DNA from: a virus
IMG/VR virus record: IMGVR_UViG_3300021185_002429
Coordinates: 1-46,951 of that record
Length of the DNA: 46,951 nt
Strand: one strand, 5' to 3'
How positions within the stretch are numbered: the stretch's first letter is position 1; each line of letters begins with the position of its first letter. Shown piece by piece: positions 31,282 through 39,949 of this stretch. Both the position numbers and the translations under genes were made by a program. Below the pieces are notes generated by a model. That model saw nothing but the letters and a program-made list of their open reading frames with translations. It was not told the DNA's origin and made no database searches.

Positions 31282-31843
31282 AATTAAACCACTCTGGTAC
31301 TTGTCTTTTTGTCCATTCCATTTTAAACCTTTCTTGTTTAGTCTGATAAAAATTTCTATAAGTTGCAACAGCATCTGTGCCACCTAATCCATGTACAACA
31401 CATTCTGGATTAGATTTCATTGCAAGTCTAAATGGAGTCATTCCACCAGCCCTGTTTATATTTTTAGGTAATTTACTTAGTATATCTCTCAACTTAGTAT
31501 CTGTTGAATGTACTTTACCATACCTATATGTATATTCATCACATAGTGCCACAAAATGTTCGTAATGCCAAGAATAGTTACAACAACTTTCTCTTGACCA
31601 GACAGAACATGGGTGATTAAAGTGGACAGCTTTGTACAAGATATCTTCTCTCTCGTCTGATAATTTATAATATTTTACCATTGTTCTACCAGACTTCGAG
31701 GGTCTTTTCTCGGTAATACCATCAATCATTCTATGTGCTGTAGAAAGCATTTGTGCAGATTCTACAATCATTTTTACCACATGTTTGTCGCACTGTTCTT
31801 GTGCGGCCATAACAGGGTCATCATTTAATATAAAAATATTCAT
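31268..31843 (-). CDS. Conserved phage protein of unknown function
   Basis: 191 residues with strongly conserved-looking blocks: AAQEQCDKHVVKMIVESAQM, then LSTAHRMIDG and HPCSVWSRESCCNYSWHYEH. Many His and Cys suggest a metal or catalytic site. It recurs in phages but has no function that can be named from sequence here. An early promoter lies just 7 nt before the ATG, predicting a leaderless early mRNA. Confidence 0.62.
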   Translation of the reverse strand: MNIFILNDDPVMAAQEQCDKHVVKMIVESAQMLSTAHRMIDGITEKRPSKSGRTMVKYYKLSDEREDILYKAVHFNHPCSVWSRESCCNYSWHYEHFVALCDEYTYRYGKVHSTDTKLRDILSKLPKNINRAGGMTPFRLAMKSNPECVVHGLGGTDAVATYRNFYQTKQERFKMEWTKRQVPEWFNYASV

Positions 31844-31850
31844 AGTATAT

Positions 31851-31879
31851 ATTATAACATATATTTAAGAAAATGTAAA
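31851..31879 (-). promoter_or_regulatory. Early sigma70-like promoter, near-leaderless
   Basis: TTTACA (31874-31879), 17-bp spacer, TATAAT (31851-31856); the ATG at 31843 is only 7 nt from the -10 box. The -35 overlaps the terminator-like hairpin 31878-31894. Confidence 0.75.
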
Positions 31880-31894
31880 CCCCCTAATAGGGTT
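31878..31894 (-). terminator. Terminator-like hairpin after the 31927 gene
   Basis: Minus strand stem AACCC / GGGTT with flanking G's, followed by TTACATTTT (weak U-tract); it overlaps the -35 of the next promoter. Confidence 0.4.
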
Positions 31895-31904
31895 ATCAGA
31901 GGGT

Positions 31905-31917
31905 CCACATTTAGTGG
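31905..31917 (-). other. Small hairpin in the same 3' region
   Basis: CCAC / GTGG with loop ATTTA, 10 nt after the stop of the 31927 gene; probably part of a structured 3' end with the next hairpin. Confidence 0.3.
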
Positions 31918-31926
31918 TTCGCCTCC

Positions 31927-32085
31927 TTAACTAGCTGTTCTTAAATAATTAATCATATCTTGTATCTTATCGGCTTTTCGCCTCATTTTAGATGCAAGGT
32001 CTGTTTTACCTTTTTTTAATAATCTAGTGCGATATCTTAATGTATCGCTTTTGTCCTTCTTCAGACTTTCAATTCCATTACCCAT
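31927..32085 (-). CDS. Small basic hypothetical protein
   Basis: 52 residues from ATG 32085, chosen for the strong AAGGAG 6-7 nt upstream. Sequence is helical and very basic (LRYRTRLLKKGKTDLASKMR). Possibly nucleic-acid binding; unknown. Confidence 0.5.
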   Translation of the reverse strand: MGNGIESLKKDKSDTLRYRTRLLKKGKTDLASKMRRKADKIQDMINYLRTAS

Positions 32086-32134
32086 AAGCAGCTCCTTAAT
32101 TTGAGTTATTAAAATTGATATAGTCATAACAAAA

Positions 32135-32560
32135 TTACTCTGCAATCAATCCAGGAAAAGCGTCTTTGCAAAGTTTTTCAGTGATACCAGGATATTTCAT
32201 TTTCTTATCCTTGGCAGCAACTAATAATTCTGCTTCTGTATGATGAATGCTTTCTAGCAGTTCAATAAACATGGATTCTCTTTTTAGGGCTTCAGTTTTT
32301 AGACCAGTAGGTCCATTAAAGAAGTATTTAAATCTTCTAAACTTTTTGCCTAAGTGACTTGGTGACTTACCTTCAGGTGCGTCATCTGCGTTATAAGGTG
32401 GTTTACCTTTCGGTAACAGAGATTCAATATTCGGATCATAATTAATCCTAATGATATCTCTTAATTCTGGACAGTCGTGCTCTCTTAAAAAAGCCCTTCT
32501 TTCCTTTTGTGTTGATAAGGCTGATGCCCTCTCAAATATTTCAGGTACTAATAGTTTCAT
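32135..32560 (-). CDS. Conserved T4-like phage protein (DUF6433-like)
   Basis: 141 residues from ATG 32560 (MKLLVPEIFERASALSTQKE). Conserved blocks in marine T4-like phages: REHDCPELRDIIRINYDPN and FFNGPTGLKTEALKRESMFI. Co-transcribed with RNase H, whose end it overlaps by 20 nt. A link to replication is suggested by context only. Confidence 0.65.
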   Translation of the reverse strand: MKLLVPEIFERASALSTQKERRAFLREHDCPELRDIIRINYDPNIESLLPKGKPPYNADDAPEGKSPSHLGKKFRRFKYFFNGPTGLKTEALKRESMFIELLESIHHTEAELLVAAKDKKMKYPGITEKLCKDAFPGLIAE

Positions 32561-33416
32561 TGTTGTAAAATTCCTCCAATACTTCAATCAATAATTTACA
32601 TCTTTTTTTAATTAAATAATTCAAAACCTTCATCTTCATTGCCGGTTTTTGTGAATCATATTTATTTATAATACTTTTTTGGATATCTTCTGGGATTTCC
32701 GTTAAGTCAATAAGTTTTTTGTTTCTTTGGTAGTTACGAAATACCTCTTCTGGCAGTACTTCTCTAAGTCTATCAGCATTGTATATCCAGTCATCAATTC
32801 TATTTTGCCTAAGTGGAGTTTGCTTTCCCTCGGAAACAAATGTATCATCTCTGGACAATACATTTGGAATCCCGTCACCTGAGTCGCCTCTGAAGATGTG
32901 GTTCCAAAGATAGGTAACAGGATTATCGTTGACAACAAGTTTCTTTTGTTGCGGTGAAAATTGTTTAACATTTGAATACCTCTGTAGTTGTATAAAATCT
33001 TTATCACTTGAAACAATCATCATAGGTTCATGACAACCAAATTCTTGTGACCTGAGAACTAATGATCCTATAATATCATCTGCCTCTACCCCTTCCATAT
33101 GAATAACTTTATAAGGTAAATTCTCTCTTATTTCATCACGAACAAGGTGTAGAATTCTAAATATTTCTGTCCAATCTTGGTCTGAATTATCCCTATTCTT
33201 TTTTCTATTAGCCTTATATTCTGGAAAATATTCTTTTCTCCAGGTATTCATTCCGTCAGCACATATAACCATCTGGCCATATTCATCGCGATACCTTTTA
33301 TTATACATACGAATACTGTTTAGAATCATATGTCGTATCATTTCTTCATCATTCAATCTTTGAACAATAATATTGGCGAGTGCGATTTGACTGTAATCAA
33401 GTAGTATCATCATCAT
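32541..33416 (-). CDS. rnh: RNase H / 5'-3' exonuclease (FEN-1 family)
   Basis: 291 residues (T4: 305). Removes RNA primers during lagging-strand synthesis. Acidic active-site blocks are in place: MILLDYSQIAL, VICADGMNTWRKEYFPEYKA, VEADDIIGSL, VSSDKDFIQLQ and RGDSGDGIPNV. It overlaps the upstream gene by 20 nt; several ATG codons in a row (33410-33416) make the exact start uncertain by two residues. Confidence 0.93.
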   Translation of the reverse strand: MMMILLDYSQIALANIIVQRLNDEEMIRHMILNSIRMYNKRYRDEYGQMVICADGMNTWRKEYFPEYKANRKKNRDNSDQDWTEIFRILHLVRDEIRENLPYKVIHMEGVEADDIIGSLVLRSQEFGCHEPMMIVSSDKDFIQLQRYSNVKQFSPQQKKLVVNDNPVTYLWNHIFRGDSGDGIPNVLSRDDTFVSEGKQTPLRQNRIDDWIYNADRLREVLPEEVFRNYQRNKKLIDLTEIPEDIQKSIINKYDSQKPAMKMKVLNYLIKKRCKLLIEVLEEFYNNETIST

Positions 33417-33798
33417 CTCCGTCTAAATTAAAATCTGGTTCAAATTCAATTTCATTCTCAGGTTTTTCTGCTCTTTGTTGTGCGATTCTTTTTATATTTA
33501 CATATAATAAATCCATATCTTTATGCAGTTCATGAGGTATTTCAGTATATCTTAAAAGCATTGCATAAATTAGATTTACAATAACAAAGGCATCTCTGCT
33601 TTCTGGATACTGTTCATCTCTCATGTTGAAACCATCCAACCATTCAATATTCATTGCACAAAGTTCATCGTCAATAACATCGAGTAGATGCTGAGCAGTA
33701 TTTACTGAATCGTCAACTAAAGAATTCACAATATCTTGAAAGTGTTCTTTTTCGTTTTTTAGTTTTTTCCCTGAAGGAAATTGTATTAATTCGCCCAT
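33397..33798 (-). CDS. Conserved small acidic phage protein
   Basis: 133 residues: MGELIQFPSGKKL start, helical centre with NLIYAMLLRYTEIPHELHKD, acidic end (EFEPDFNLDGDDDDTT). It recurs before rnh in marine phages. The early -10 box is only 10 nt before the ATG, so its leader would be very short. Function unknown. Confidence 0.6.
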   Translation of the reverse strand: MGELIQFPSGKKLKNEKEHFQDIVNSLVDDSVNTAQHLLDVIDDELCAMNIEWLDGFNMRDEQYPESRDAFVIVNLIYAMLLRYTEIPHELHKDMDLLYVNIKRIAQQRAEKPENEIEFEPDFNLDGDDDDTT

Positions 33799-33808
33799 AA
33801 TAAGTACT

Positions 33809-33837
33809 ATTATAACACATCCTATGACAAAAGTAAA
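33809..33837 (-). promoter_or_regulatory. Early sigma70-like promoter, near-leaderless
   Basis: TTTACT (33832-33837), 17-bp spacer, TATAAT (33809-33814) with extended -10; ATG at 33798. Confidence 0.75.
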
Positions 33838-33840
33838 GTG

Positions 33841-34266
33841 TTATTTTAAATTTTTTACAGCATTTCCGCCAATACGGCAGTTAATAATTCCATTGTAATA
33901 ATCATCAGTAAGAAGTACATTCCTATCAAACTGCTCTTTAGTTTCCATATATGCACATTCACCTTTTGTTTTGCATAAATGTATAATTTCTCTATGAAAC
34001 ATATCTGGGCCCATTTTTGTCACTTCTTCTTTTAAGTGAACATTTGATCCGTAGTAATCTCTCCAATCAGATTCAACTAGTAACCTCTTTCTGCGTTTTC
34101 TAGTTTTAGTTATAGGTAGTGTTTTCTTACTCCAAAAGAATTTCTTTCCAACATACTTTCTACCATTACCTCTATTTGTAATTACATATACAAAACCATA
34201 GTAATCATCGGAACTAAAATCTTCGGGTGGTTCAAATACTCTACCCTCATACAACCATTTACTCAT
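33841..34266 (-). CDS. GIY-YIG-like endonuclease (Seg-type)
   Basis: 141 residues from ATG 34266. The GIY-YIG start is recognisable as YGFVYVITNRGNGRKYVGKK, followed by a basic loop (TKTRKRRKRLLVESDW) and Glu in ECAYMETKEQF. It resembles the SegE-like proteins of T4-like phages. It is not inserted in a gene, so it is either a free-standing homing nuclease or a domesticated repair enzyme. Confidence 0.75.
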   Translation of the reverse strand: MSKWLYEGRVFEPPEDFSSDDYYGFVYVITNRGNGRKYVGKKFFWSKKTLPITKTRKRRKRLLVESDWRDYYGSNVHLKEEVTKMGPDMFHREIIHLCKTKGECAYMETKEQFDRNVLLTDDYYNGIINCRIGGNAVKNLK

Positions 34267-34408
34267 CAAAATCCAATTCGTCTATATCTTCTACGGCAGT
34301 ACCGCAATGAGGACAGTATATTCTTTCTGGTCTTTCGTCATCAAAATTTATTTTTGTAGATGTAAAACAAAACTCACAGTTATGCGTATACCAGTGGGTT
34401 GGTTCCAT
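34259..34408 (-). CDS. Small zinc-ribbon protein
   Basis: 49 residues with two Cys pairs, C11-E-F-C14 and C32-P-H-C35 (HNCEFCFTS, IYCPHCGTA), forming a rubredoxin-like zinc knuckle, then an acidic tail. Shine-Dalgarno GGAG precedes it. It overlaps the next gene by 8 nt. Confidence 0.65.
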   Translation of the reverse strand: MEPTHWYTHNCEFCFTSTKINFDDERPERIYCPHCGTAVEDIDELDFDE

Positions 34409-34417
34409 GGAATCTCC

Positions 34418-34636
34418 TTATCCTAGTTTTTCTTTTAATTTATCGTACCCACCAATCTTTTCGCCTTCAAGTATAATTTGTGGGAATGTTCTGGCTGTAG
34501 GAAATTTCTCAACCATTTCCTGTCTATTAAAATCTTTATCAAGTTGAAAATATTCATATTCTAAACCTTTTTGCGTACATAATACTTTTGCCATATCACA
34601 AAATGGGCATTGTTCTTTTCCATAAATTTCTATCAT
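34418..34636 (-). CDS. Glutaredoxin
   Basis: 72 residues with the CPFC redox site (GKEQCPFCDMAK), cis-Pro region TFPQIILEG and the GGYDKL glutathione-side motif. It supplies electrons to the ribonucleotide reductase encoded upstream in the same operon; it may also serve the peroxiredoxin. Confidence 0.93.
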   Translation of the reverse strand: MIEIYGKEQCPFCDMAKVLCTQKGLEYEYFQLDKDFNRQEMVEKFPTARTFPQIILEGEKIGGYDKLKEKLG

Positions 34637-35073
34637 AATGTCTCCTCAATAAATTTACCAATAGTTTCTATATCTTCGTCTGATAACATTCCAGCTTGAG
34701 CCCACATTGTTGAGCTCATGTTACCTACTGTCTCTCTGTTCTTGTATGCATATAATCTTTGAGATACATATTCGTTATCTCGTCCGGCCAACGCAGGGAA
34801 CGGTCCCATACCTTGTCCTTGTTGTCCGTGACATGCTGCACATCCTGCCCAAAGTCCTCTAATGGAACTATATGGATCTGATGCGGCCTCTGCTTTTTTT
34901 GCTTGAAGGATTTCAACCACTGTACCATTAACTTTAACATATTCTTCATAACATTCTCCATAACATGACCCGGTACTACTATAACCAGAGTATTCTAGGT
35001 CAGGGTAAATTTTAAAGCCAAAAAACAACGAAATAATCATTGTTCCAAATAAGGCCATTCCTAATTCTTTCAT
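34633..35073 (-). CDS. Membrane-anchored c-type cytochrome
   Basis: 146 residues: N-terminal signal anchor (about 5-22), a linker with two Cys (C37, C41), then a class I cytochrome c domain (about 72-146). The heme site is C78-A-A-C81-H82 (GCAACHGQQG), followed by FPALAGRDNEYVSQRLYAY; Met119 or Met123 is the likely distal ligand, and SDEDIETIGKFI is the closing helix. The fold matches cytochrome c4/c553 or cbb3-associated electron carriers. It lies between glutaredoxin and nrdB with ATGA overlaps. Host heme-attachment machinery would be required. Confidence 0.88.
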   Translation of the reverse strand: MKELGMALFGTMIISLFFGFKIYPDLEYSGYSSTGSCYGECYEEYVKVNGTVVEILQAKKAEAASDPYSSIRGLWAGCAACHGQQGQGMGPFPALAGRDNEYVSQRLYAYKNRETVGNMSSTMWAQAGMLSDEDIETIGKFIEETL

Positions 35074-35243
35074 TCTACTACTCCATTAATTAACCAAAAC
35101 GCCAATAGCATAAATCCAAATACACATACTTGAATTATTGATGCCCAAAAGACTTGACGCATTGGGTGTATTTCTGTTAATTTTTCTATCCAAGATTCAC
35201 TTGGTGATAAGTTGATCACCTGTAAAACTTTTTCTTTCTTCAC
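35070..35243 (-). CDS. Small single-span membrane protein beside cytochrome c (GTG start)
   Basis: 57 residues from a GTG that overlaps the nrdB stop as GTGA; it ends by ATGA overlap with the cytochrome gene. A charged N-terminus (KKEKVLQVINLSPSESWIEK) is followed by a span (about 33-52, FWASIIQVCVFGFMLLAFWL). The coupling at both ends suggests it works with the cytochrome, for example as its membrane partner. No family recognised. Confidence 0.65.
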   Translation of the reverse strand: MKKEKVLQVINLSPSESWIEKLTEIHPMRQVFWASIIQVCVFGFMLLAFWLINGVVE

Positions 35244-36313
35244 AATGATAATCCTTTAAAAGTATCTTCCGATACATCTTGTTTAACTCCACCAACAACA
35301 TATGAACTGATTTCTGTTTCTTGAGGTGCAACTTGAACATTACCTCCTCCAATCCATTTTTCGGTCCATGGTAAAGGATTAATTTTAGGTACTGTATAAG
35401 GACATGGTAATCCTATTGCTCTCATTCTCTTACAGCCTATCCATTCTATATATTCTTTTAAAATATTACTATTAAGACCAATCATTGATCCATCTTTAAA
35501 TAGATATTCTGCCCATGCCTTCTCTTGTTCAATAACATCAGTAAATAGTTTTATAGCCTCAGGTTCATATTTCTTTGCTATTTTTTCCATTTCTTTATCT
35601 TCTTTAATTAGATTTTTTAGAATTGTAGTAGTTGCGGCAAGATGAACATTTTCATCTCTAGCAATAAACTTGATAATCTTTGCATTACCTTCCATCTTTT
35701 TAAGTTCAGCAAAAGCCCAACTACAAGCAAAGGAAACATAAAATCTAACCCCTTCTAATGCATTTGCAGATAACATACACATATATAAGGACCTTTTGTG
35801 GTCCATTCTATTTGTAGTAGAATTGTTATCCTTAATTAAGTCATCATAATATTCAGCAATATCACCCCCACAATCCATGATTGGTTTAATATCTAACATA
35901 TTATCAAATACTATAGAAGGATCAGCATAGATATTCCTAATAATATGAGTATAACTTCTACTATGTATTGTTTCAAAAAAAGACCATGTCTCAATCCACG
36001 TTTCAACTTCTGGTAATGATGCGATAGGTAGAAACGCCATATTAGGAGCTCTGCCTTGAACAGAATCAAGTAGAATTTGCCTTTTAAGATTAGATGTGAA
36101 GATATGTTGTTCATGGTCAGTTAAGTTCTCAAAGTCTTTTTTATCTTTTGATATGTCTACTTCTTCTGGACGCCAGAAGAAACCTAATTGTTTATCAGTA
36201 ATTTTATCTAATTGTGGGTATTTTAAAATATCGAATCTTTGGATATCTACTTCTTCGTCAAGAAACATATTTTTATCTAAATGTGATTTTTTGTTTTTCT
36301 TTAATATTGACAT
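35240..36313 (-). CDS. nrdB: Ribonucleotide reductase class Ia small subunit NrdB
   Basis: 357 residues. It holds the di-iron/tyrosyl radical site: Asp83, Glu114, His117 and radical Tyr121 within LDSVQGRAPNMAFLP and ETIHSRSYTHII, offset by one from E. coli D84/E115/H118/Y122. The later ligands are in ARDENVHLA. All are present, so the enzyme should be active. It follows nrdA with 18 nt between them. Confidence 0.97.
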   Translation of the reverse strand: MSILKKNKKSHLDKNMFLDEEVDIQRFDILKYPQLDKITDKQLGFFWRPEEVDISKDKKDFENLTDHEQHIFTSNLKRQILLDSVQGRAPNMAFLPIASLPEVETWIETWSFFETIHSRSYTHIIRNIYADPSIVFDNMLDIKPIMDCGGDIAEYYDDLIKDNNSTTNRMDHKRSLYMCMLSANALEGVRFYVSFACSWAFAELKKMEGNAKIIKFIARDENVHLAATTTILKNLIKEDKEMEKIAKKYEPEAIKLFTDVIEQEKAWAEYLFKDGSMIGLNSNILKEYIEWIGCKRMRAIGLPCPYTVPKINPLPWTEKWIGGGNVQVAPQETEISSYVVGGVKQDVSEDTFKGLSL

Positions 36314-36331
36314 TCAATTTTCCTTGTTGGT

Positions 36332-38644
36332 TTATATAGTACAGCTATCACAATCTTCATCATCAACAATTTGTTCAGTACCTGTATAATATGGGTGATG
36401 TTCGTCCTCTTTCATTTCACCCGCACCGTCGTAAGTATTAAAGTAATACAATTGTTTTAATCCAAATTTATAAGCTGTAATTAAGTCCTGTATCATGACA
36501 GACATAGGTATTTTATTGTCTTCATAATGCTCAGGGTTGTAAGAAGTGTTTACGCTGATACCTTGATCAACATATTTTTGTAATATACCACATATTTTTA
36601 AATAACCCTCAGGTGATTTTTGATCCCATAATAAGTCATACTTATTTTTAAGATGATGATAACCTGGGACGACTTGTGGTAATACTCCGTCCTTACTTTG
36701 TTTATATGATACCAGAGCTCTAGGTGGCTCGATACCATTCGTACTATTAGAAATTTGTGCACTTGTTTCCGCCGGCATTAATGCCATCAGAGTACTGTTC
36801 CTAATTCCAGTAGTTTTAAGTTGAGTTCTCAACTCGTCCCAAGGAAGTCGTTCAGTATTCTCTATTAAATTATCTATTGCACTCTTATATGTAGTATTTG
36901 GAGTTGCTCCACTGGCGTATTTTGTCTCATTATTTTTAGGTATTTTACCTTTTTCTTCTGCAAGGTTTGCTGAGGCTTTAATAAGATAGTAACTCCATGC
37001 CTCTGCATACTCATCTACTGTTTCGAATGCGGATTCATTATATTTAAGTCCACGTTTGGCGAGGAAGTATGCGAGATTAATAATACCGATTCCCAATGGT
37101 CTACGATTCTTCGTCCCATTTTCTGCTGCTGCAACTGGATAGTCTTGATAATCAAGAAGTTCATCAAGAGCACGAACAGACAAATCGCAATACTTTTCAA
37201 ACTCGGCCGGGTCATTGATTAAACCCCAATTGATTGCTGATAGAGTACATAAAGATATTTCTCCTGTGTGGTCATCATATGATTCTAATGGAGTAGTAGG
37301 TAAATCAATTTCACAACATAAGTTACTCATTCTAATAGGAGCAACTTTAGGGTCAAATGATCCATGTTCATTTGCATGATCAACATTCATAACATAGATT
37401 CTTCCAGTGTCCTTTCTTTCTGTAAGTAATTTCTGGAATACTTCTAATGCTGGTAATGTTTTCTTTCTAATACTATATGCCCTTTCATATTTTTCATATA
37501 GTTCTTGGAACTTTTCTTGGTCGTCATAGAATGATTCATATAAATCTGGTACATCATTAGGGTCAAAGAAAGTAATATTACCACCAGTTAGTAACCTCTC
37601 GTACATTAACTTGTTTAACTGAAACGCATAGTCCATGTGGCGAACTCTTGTTTCTTCAGTACCCTTATTGTTTTTTAATACTACCAAATCCTCAAACTCA
37701 TAATGCCAGACTGGTAGATACACAGTCGCGGCTCCTCCACGTACACCTCCCTGAGAACAGCTCTTTACAGCACTTTGAAAATATTTGAGGAATGGTATTA
37801 AACCTGTATGAACAACTGATCCGTCTCCTACTTTGGCACCTACTCCTCTAATTGAACCAGCACCGATTCCTATACCTGCTTTTTTACTTATATACTTAAC
37901 AATACTAGTAGAAGTAGCATTAATACTATCAAGGGAATCGCCAGACTCAATAAGGACACAAGAACTAAATTGTCGAGTAGGCGTTCGTACTCCTGCCATA
38001 ATTGGAGTAGGTAGTGATATATAAAATTGAGAAATCGCATCGTAATAATCCTTAACATATTTTATTCTTGTATCTTTTGGGTAATCTGAAAATAAAGTTG
38101 CTGATACCATCATATAAAGCATTTGAGGAGTTTCGTAATGTTCCTTAGTTCTTCTATCTTGAACTAAATACTTACCTCTAAATTGTTCCATACCTGCATA
38201 GGTAAATGAATCATCTCGTTCGTGTTTGATATAAGAATTTAAATCATGGATTTCATCAGGTGTATATTTGTTCAGTATTACTGGATCATATACTCCCTGT
38301 TCAATATTCCTGTCAATTAATTCTTTTAGTGGCCAAGGTTCATAATCACCATATACTTCTTTACGAAGTTTATACGATACTAACCTTGCGGCGACAAATT
38401 GGTAGTTTGGTGTCTGTTCTGATATAAGTTCAGCAGCACTTTTAATAAGTAATTCATGTATATCATATGCTGGTATTTTATCAAAGAGTTGAATATTAGC
38501 CTTCAACTCAATTTCAGACATTGAAACCCCTGTGATATCGGCAACGGCCCATTCTAAAACTTTATGTACTTTATCTAAGTCAAAGTCTTGAATATCCCCG
38601 TTACGCTTAGTAACCCTTATGGCCATATTATTGTTTTCCATCAT
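36332..38644 (-). CDS. nrdA: Ribonucleotide reductase class Ia large subunit NrdA
   Basis: 770 residues (E. coli 761). N-terminal ATP-cone (RVTKRNGDIQDFDLDKVHKV), catalytic barrel with QFSSCVLIESGDSLDSINAT, RPLGIGIINLAYFLAKRG and MALMPAETSAQISNSTNGIE, and a C-terminal CxxC-type redox tail (DCDSCTI). It makes dNTPs for replication. Early promoter 30 nt upstream. The start could also be ATG 38641 or 38626. Confidence 0.97.
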   Translation of the reverse strand: MMENNNMAIRVTKRNGDIQDFDLDKVHKVLEWAVADITGVSMSEIELKANIQLFDKIPAYDIHELLIKSAAELISEQTPNYQFVAARLVSYKLRKEVYGDYEPWPLKELIDRNIEQGVYDPVILNKYTPDEIHDLNSYIKHERDDSFTYAGMEQFRGKYLVQDRRTKEHYETPQMLYMMVSATLFSDYPKDTRIKYVKDYYDAISQFYISLPTPIMAGVRTPTRQFSSCVLIESGDSLDSINATSTSIVKYISKKAGIGIGAGSIRGVGAKVGDGSVVHTGLIPFLKYFQSAVKSCSQGGVRGGAATVYLPVWHYEFEDLVVLKNNKGTEETRVRHMDYAFQLNKLMYERLLTGGNITFFDPNDVPDLYESFYDDQEKFQELYEKYERAYSIRKKTLPALEVFQKLLTERKDTGRIYVMNVDHANEHGSFDPKVAPIRMSNLCCEIDLPTTPLESYDDHTGEISLCTLSAINWGLINDPAEFEKYCDLSVRALDELLDYQDYPVAAAENGTKNRRPLGIGIINLAYFLAKRGLKYNESAFETVDEYAEAWSYYLIKASANLAEEKGKIPKNNETKYASGATPNTTYKSAIDNLIENTERLPWDELRTQLKTTGIRNSTLMALMPAETSAQISNSTNGIEPPRALVSYKQSKDGVLPQVVPGYHHLKNKYDLLWDQKSPEGYLKICGILQKYVDQGISVNTSYNPEHYEDNKIPMSVMIQDLITAYKFGLKQLYYFNTYDGAGEMKEDEHHPYYTGTEQIVDDEDCDSCTI

Positions 38645-38673
38645 AATTAGTTTTTGTTTATTTAATAGTATAT

Positions 38674-38702
38674 ATTATAACACAAATCGCAAGAAAAGTA
38701 AA
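38674..38702 (-). promoter_or_regulatory. Early sigma70-like promoter for the nrd operon
   Basis: TTTACT (38697-38702), 17-bp spacer, TATAAT (38674-38679) with extended -10. It drives nrdA-nrdB-cytochrome-glutaredoxin. Confidence 0.78.
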
Positions 38703-38710
38703 CAGTTAAT

Positions 38711-39037
38711 TTACTTTTTCTTTACTTTTTGCTTCTCAAGTTTTTCAATTCTGGCGATTAGAGCTGAATATGCTTCGAACTCATGTAATTCCTTACATGG
38801 GTGTGAATTCTTTTCTATCTCGTCTAATCTTTGCGCGACTAAAGGATACTGTTTTCTAAATTTAGCATCCTTTTTCATGAGTTCTAATTCGTACTTCTCT
38901 GCAAAATATTGCATAAATTTATCTACTTGTTTTTGAAACCAAATACCAAGTGTAGTATCCTGGAACCATTTATAGAATGATGATCCTATAATAGATGATA
39001 GAATAGATTTTAGAGAGAGTACAATTAGCCAATTCAT
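38711..39037 (-). CDS. Conserved small phage protein with amphipathic start and coiled coil
   Basis: 108 residues: hydrophobic/amphipathic N-terminus (MNWLIVLSLKSILSSIIGSS), charged helical centre, coiled-coil end (YSALIARIEKLEKQKVKKK). A late box lies 22 nt before the ATG, inside the lipase end. Function unknown; possibly membrane-associated. Confidence 0.6.
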   Translation of the reverse strand: MNWLIVLSLKSILSSIIGSSFYKWFQDTTLGIWFQKQVDKFMQYFAEKYELELMKKDAKFRKQYPLVAQRLDEIEKNSHPCKELHEFEAYSALIARIEKLEKQKVKKK

Positions 39038-39789
39038 TTTTTTTCTGCCTTTTTAAGTTTATTTATAGCTTTTACATAGTTAGGCATACCATGGTCTACA
39101 ATACCATCAAAGAATTTAAATCTCTTCCATGAATTAATAATACCATAAAAAGTATCAGCCCATGATGGTCCTGCTGCTCTTTGACCATTTCTGTCAAAGT
39201 ATATCATAGCACCATGATGTCTAAACCCTAACCACGCTGGTGGTATTCTACATACGATATCATTATTATTCATAAATCTATAATGATCACATGTAATATG
39301 TCTTACAAATTTTGGACCACCAACTCTTGGTGAACCAAACGTGTGTAGTTCTTCAGGTGCATGTCTTGTGGCCGCAATTGTTGCCATTGCTGCACCTAAA
39401 CTATGACCAGTCATCCAAACATCTTTTACATTTCTTAACCCATCATTGTGTTCAATTTCTGCAAGAACATCCATCCATAAATCATTAACTTCTTTTTGGA
39501 ATCCACCATGTACTTTACCACCTGCCATTGCAGTTTGTTTAATAACATTTAAATCTGCCATAACATCATTTAATTTTGATGGTTCAGTACCTCTAAATGC
39601 AAACCATAAGTCTGTTCTATTCTTTGCGATGAGCACTTCTGCCCCGTCTCTACTAATTAACTTAACAGAAGTAAATCCTAATTTTTTACCTGCAGTCTCT
39701 GCTGGTTTTGGATTCATATAGGCAATCGCAGATAATTTTGCTGCAATTTCTGCCCTTTCCCATAAGTGTAAATCTTTTGCCTTTGCCAT
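39034..39789 (-). CDS. Class 3 lipase-type alpha/beta hydrolase
   Basis: 251 residues from ATG 39789 (AGAGG upstream; the longer frame runs into the next gene). Lipase_3 features: FRGT oxyanion region (65-68), nucleophile Ser130 in VWMTGHSLGAA, acid Asp177 (NNNDIVCRIPP) and His233 (IVDHGMPNY), a complete triad. No signal peptide, so it acts in the cytoplasm or leaves at lysis, or is packed in virions. It sits directly beside the spanin pair, which suggests a role in membrane breakdown at lysis. Confidence 0.87.
   Translation of the reverse strand: MAKAKDLHLWERAEIAAKLSAIAYMNPKPAETAGKKLGFTSVKLISRDGAEVLIAKNRTDLWFAFRGTEPSKLNDVMADLNVIKQTAMAGGKVHGGFQKEVNDLWMDVLAEIEHNDGLRNVKDVWMTGHSLGAAMATIAATRHAPEELHTFGSPRVGGPKFVRHITCDHYRFMNNNDIVCRIPPAWLGFRHHGAMIYFDRNGQRAAGPSWADTFYGIINSWKRFKFFDGIVDHGMPNYVKAINKLKKAEKK
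39060..39067 (-). promoter_or_regulatory. Late promoter box inside the lipase end
   Basis: Exact TATAAATA on the minus strand, 22 nt before the ATG at 39037. Confidence 0.6.
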
Positions 39790-39790
39790 T

Positions 39791-39949
39791 TTACTTCCTC
39801 TTAGTTTTACTAGTTTTTGATTTATATACTCTTTTATACGCTTCATTCTTGGCCGTTTTAGGGTCGTCCGCAATGTATCTGCCTTTCGCATCTCTTGCTC
39901 TCACTTTTTCCCAGCCGAAGAAATCTGCTAATTTGCTCCAAAAAGCCAT
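39791..39949 (-). CDS. Small basic conserved phage protein
   Basis: 52 residues, MAFWSKLADFFGWEKVRARD, then a Lys/Arg-rich tail (VYKSKTSKTKRK). A common small gene of marine myophages. GAGG lies a few nt upstream. Placed between lipase and spanins. Function unknown. Confidence 0.62.
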   Translation of the reverse strand: MAFWSKLADFFGWEKVRARDAKGRYIADDPKTAKNEAYKRVYKSKTSKTKRK

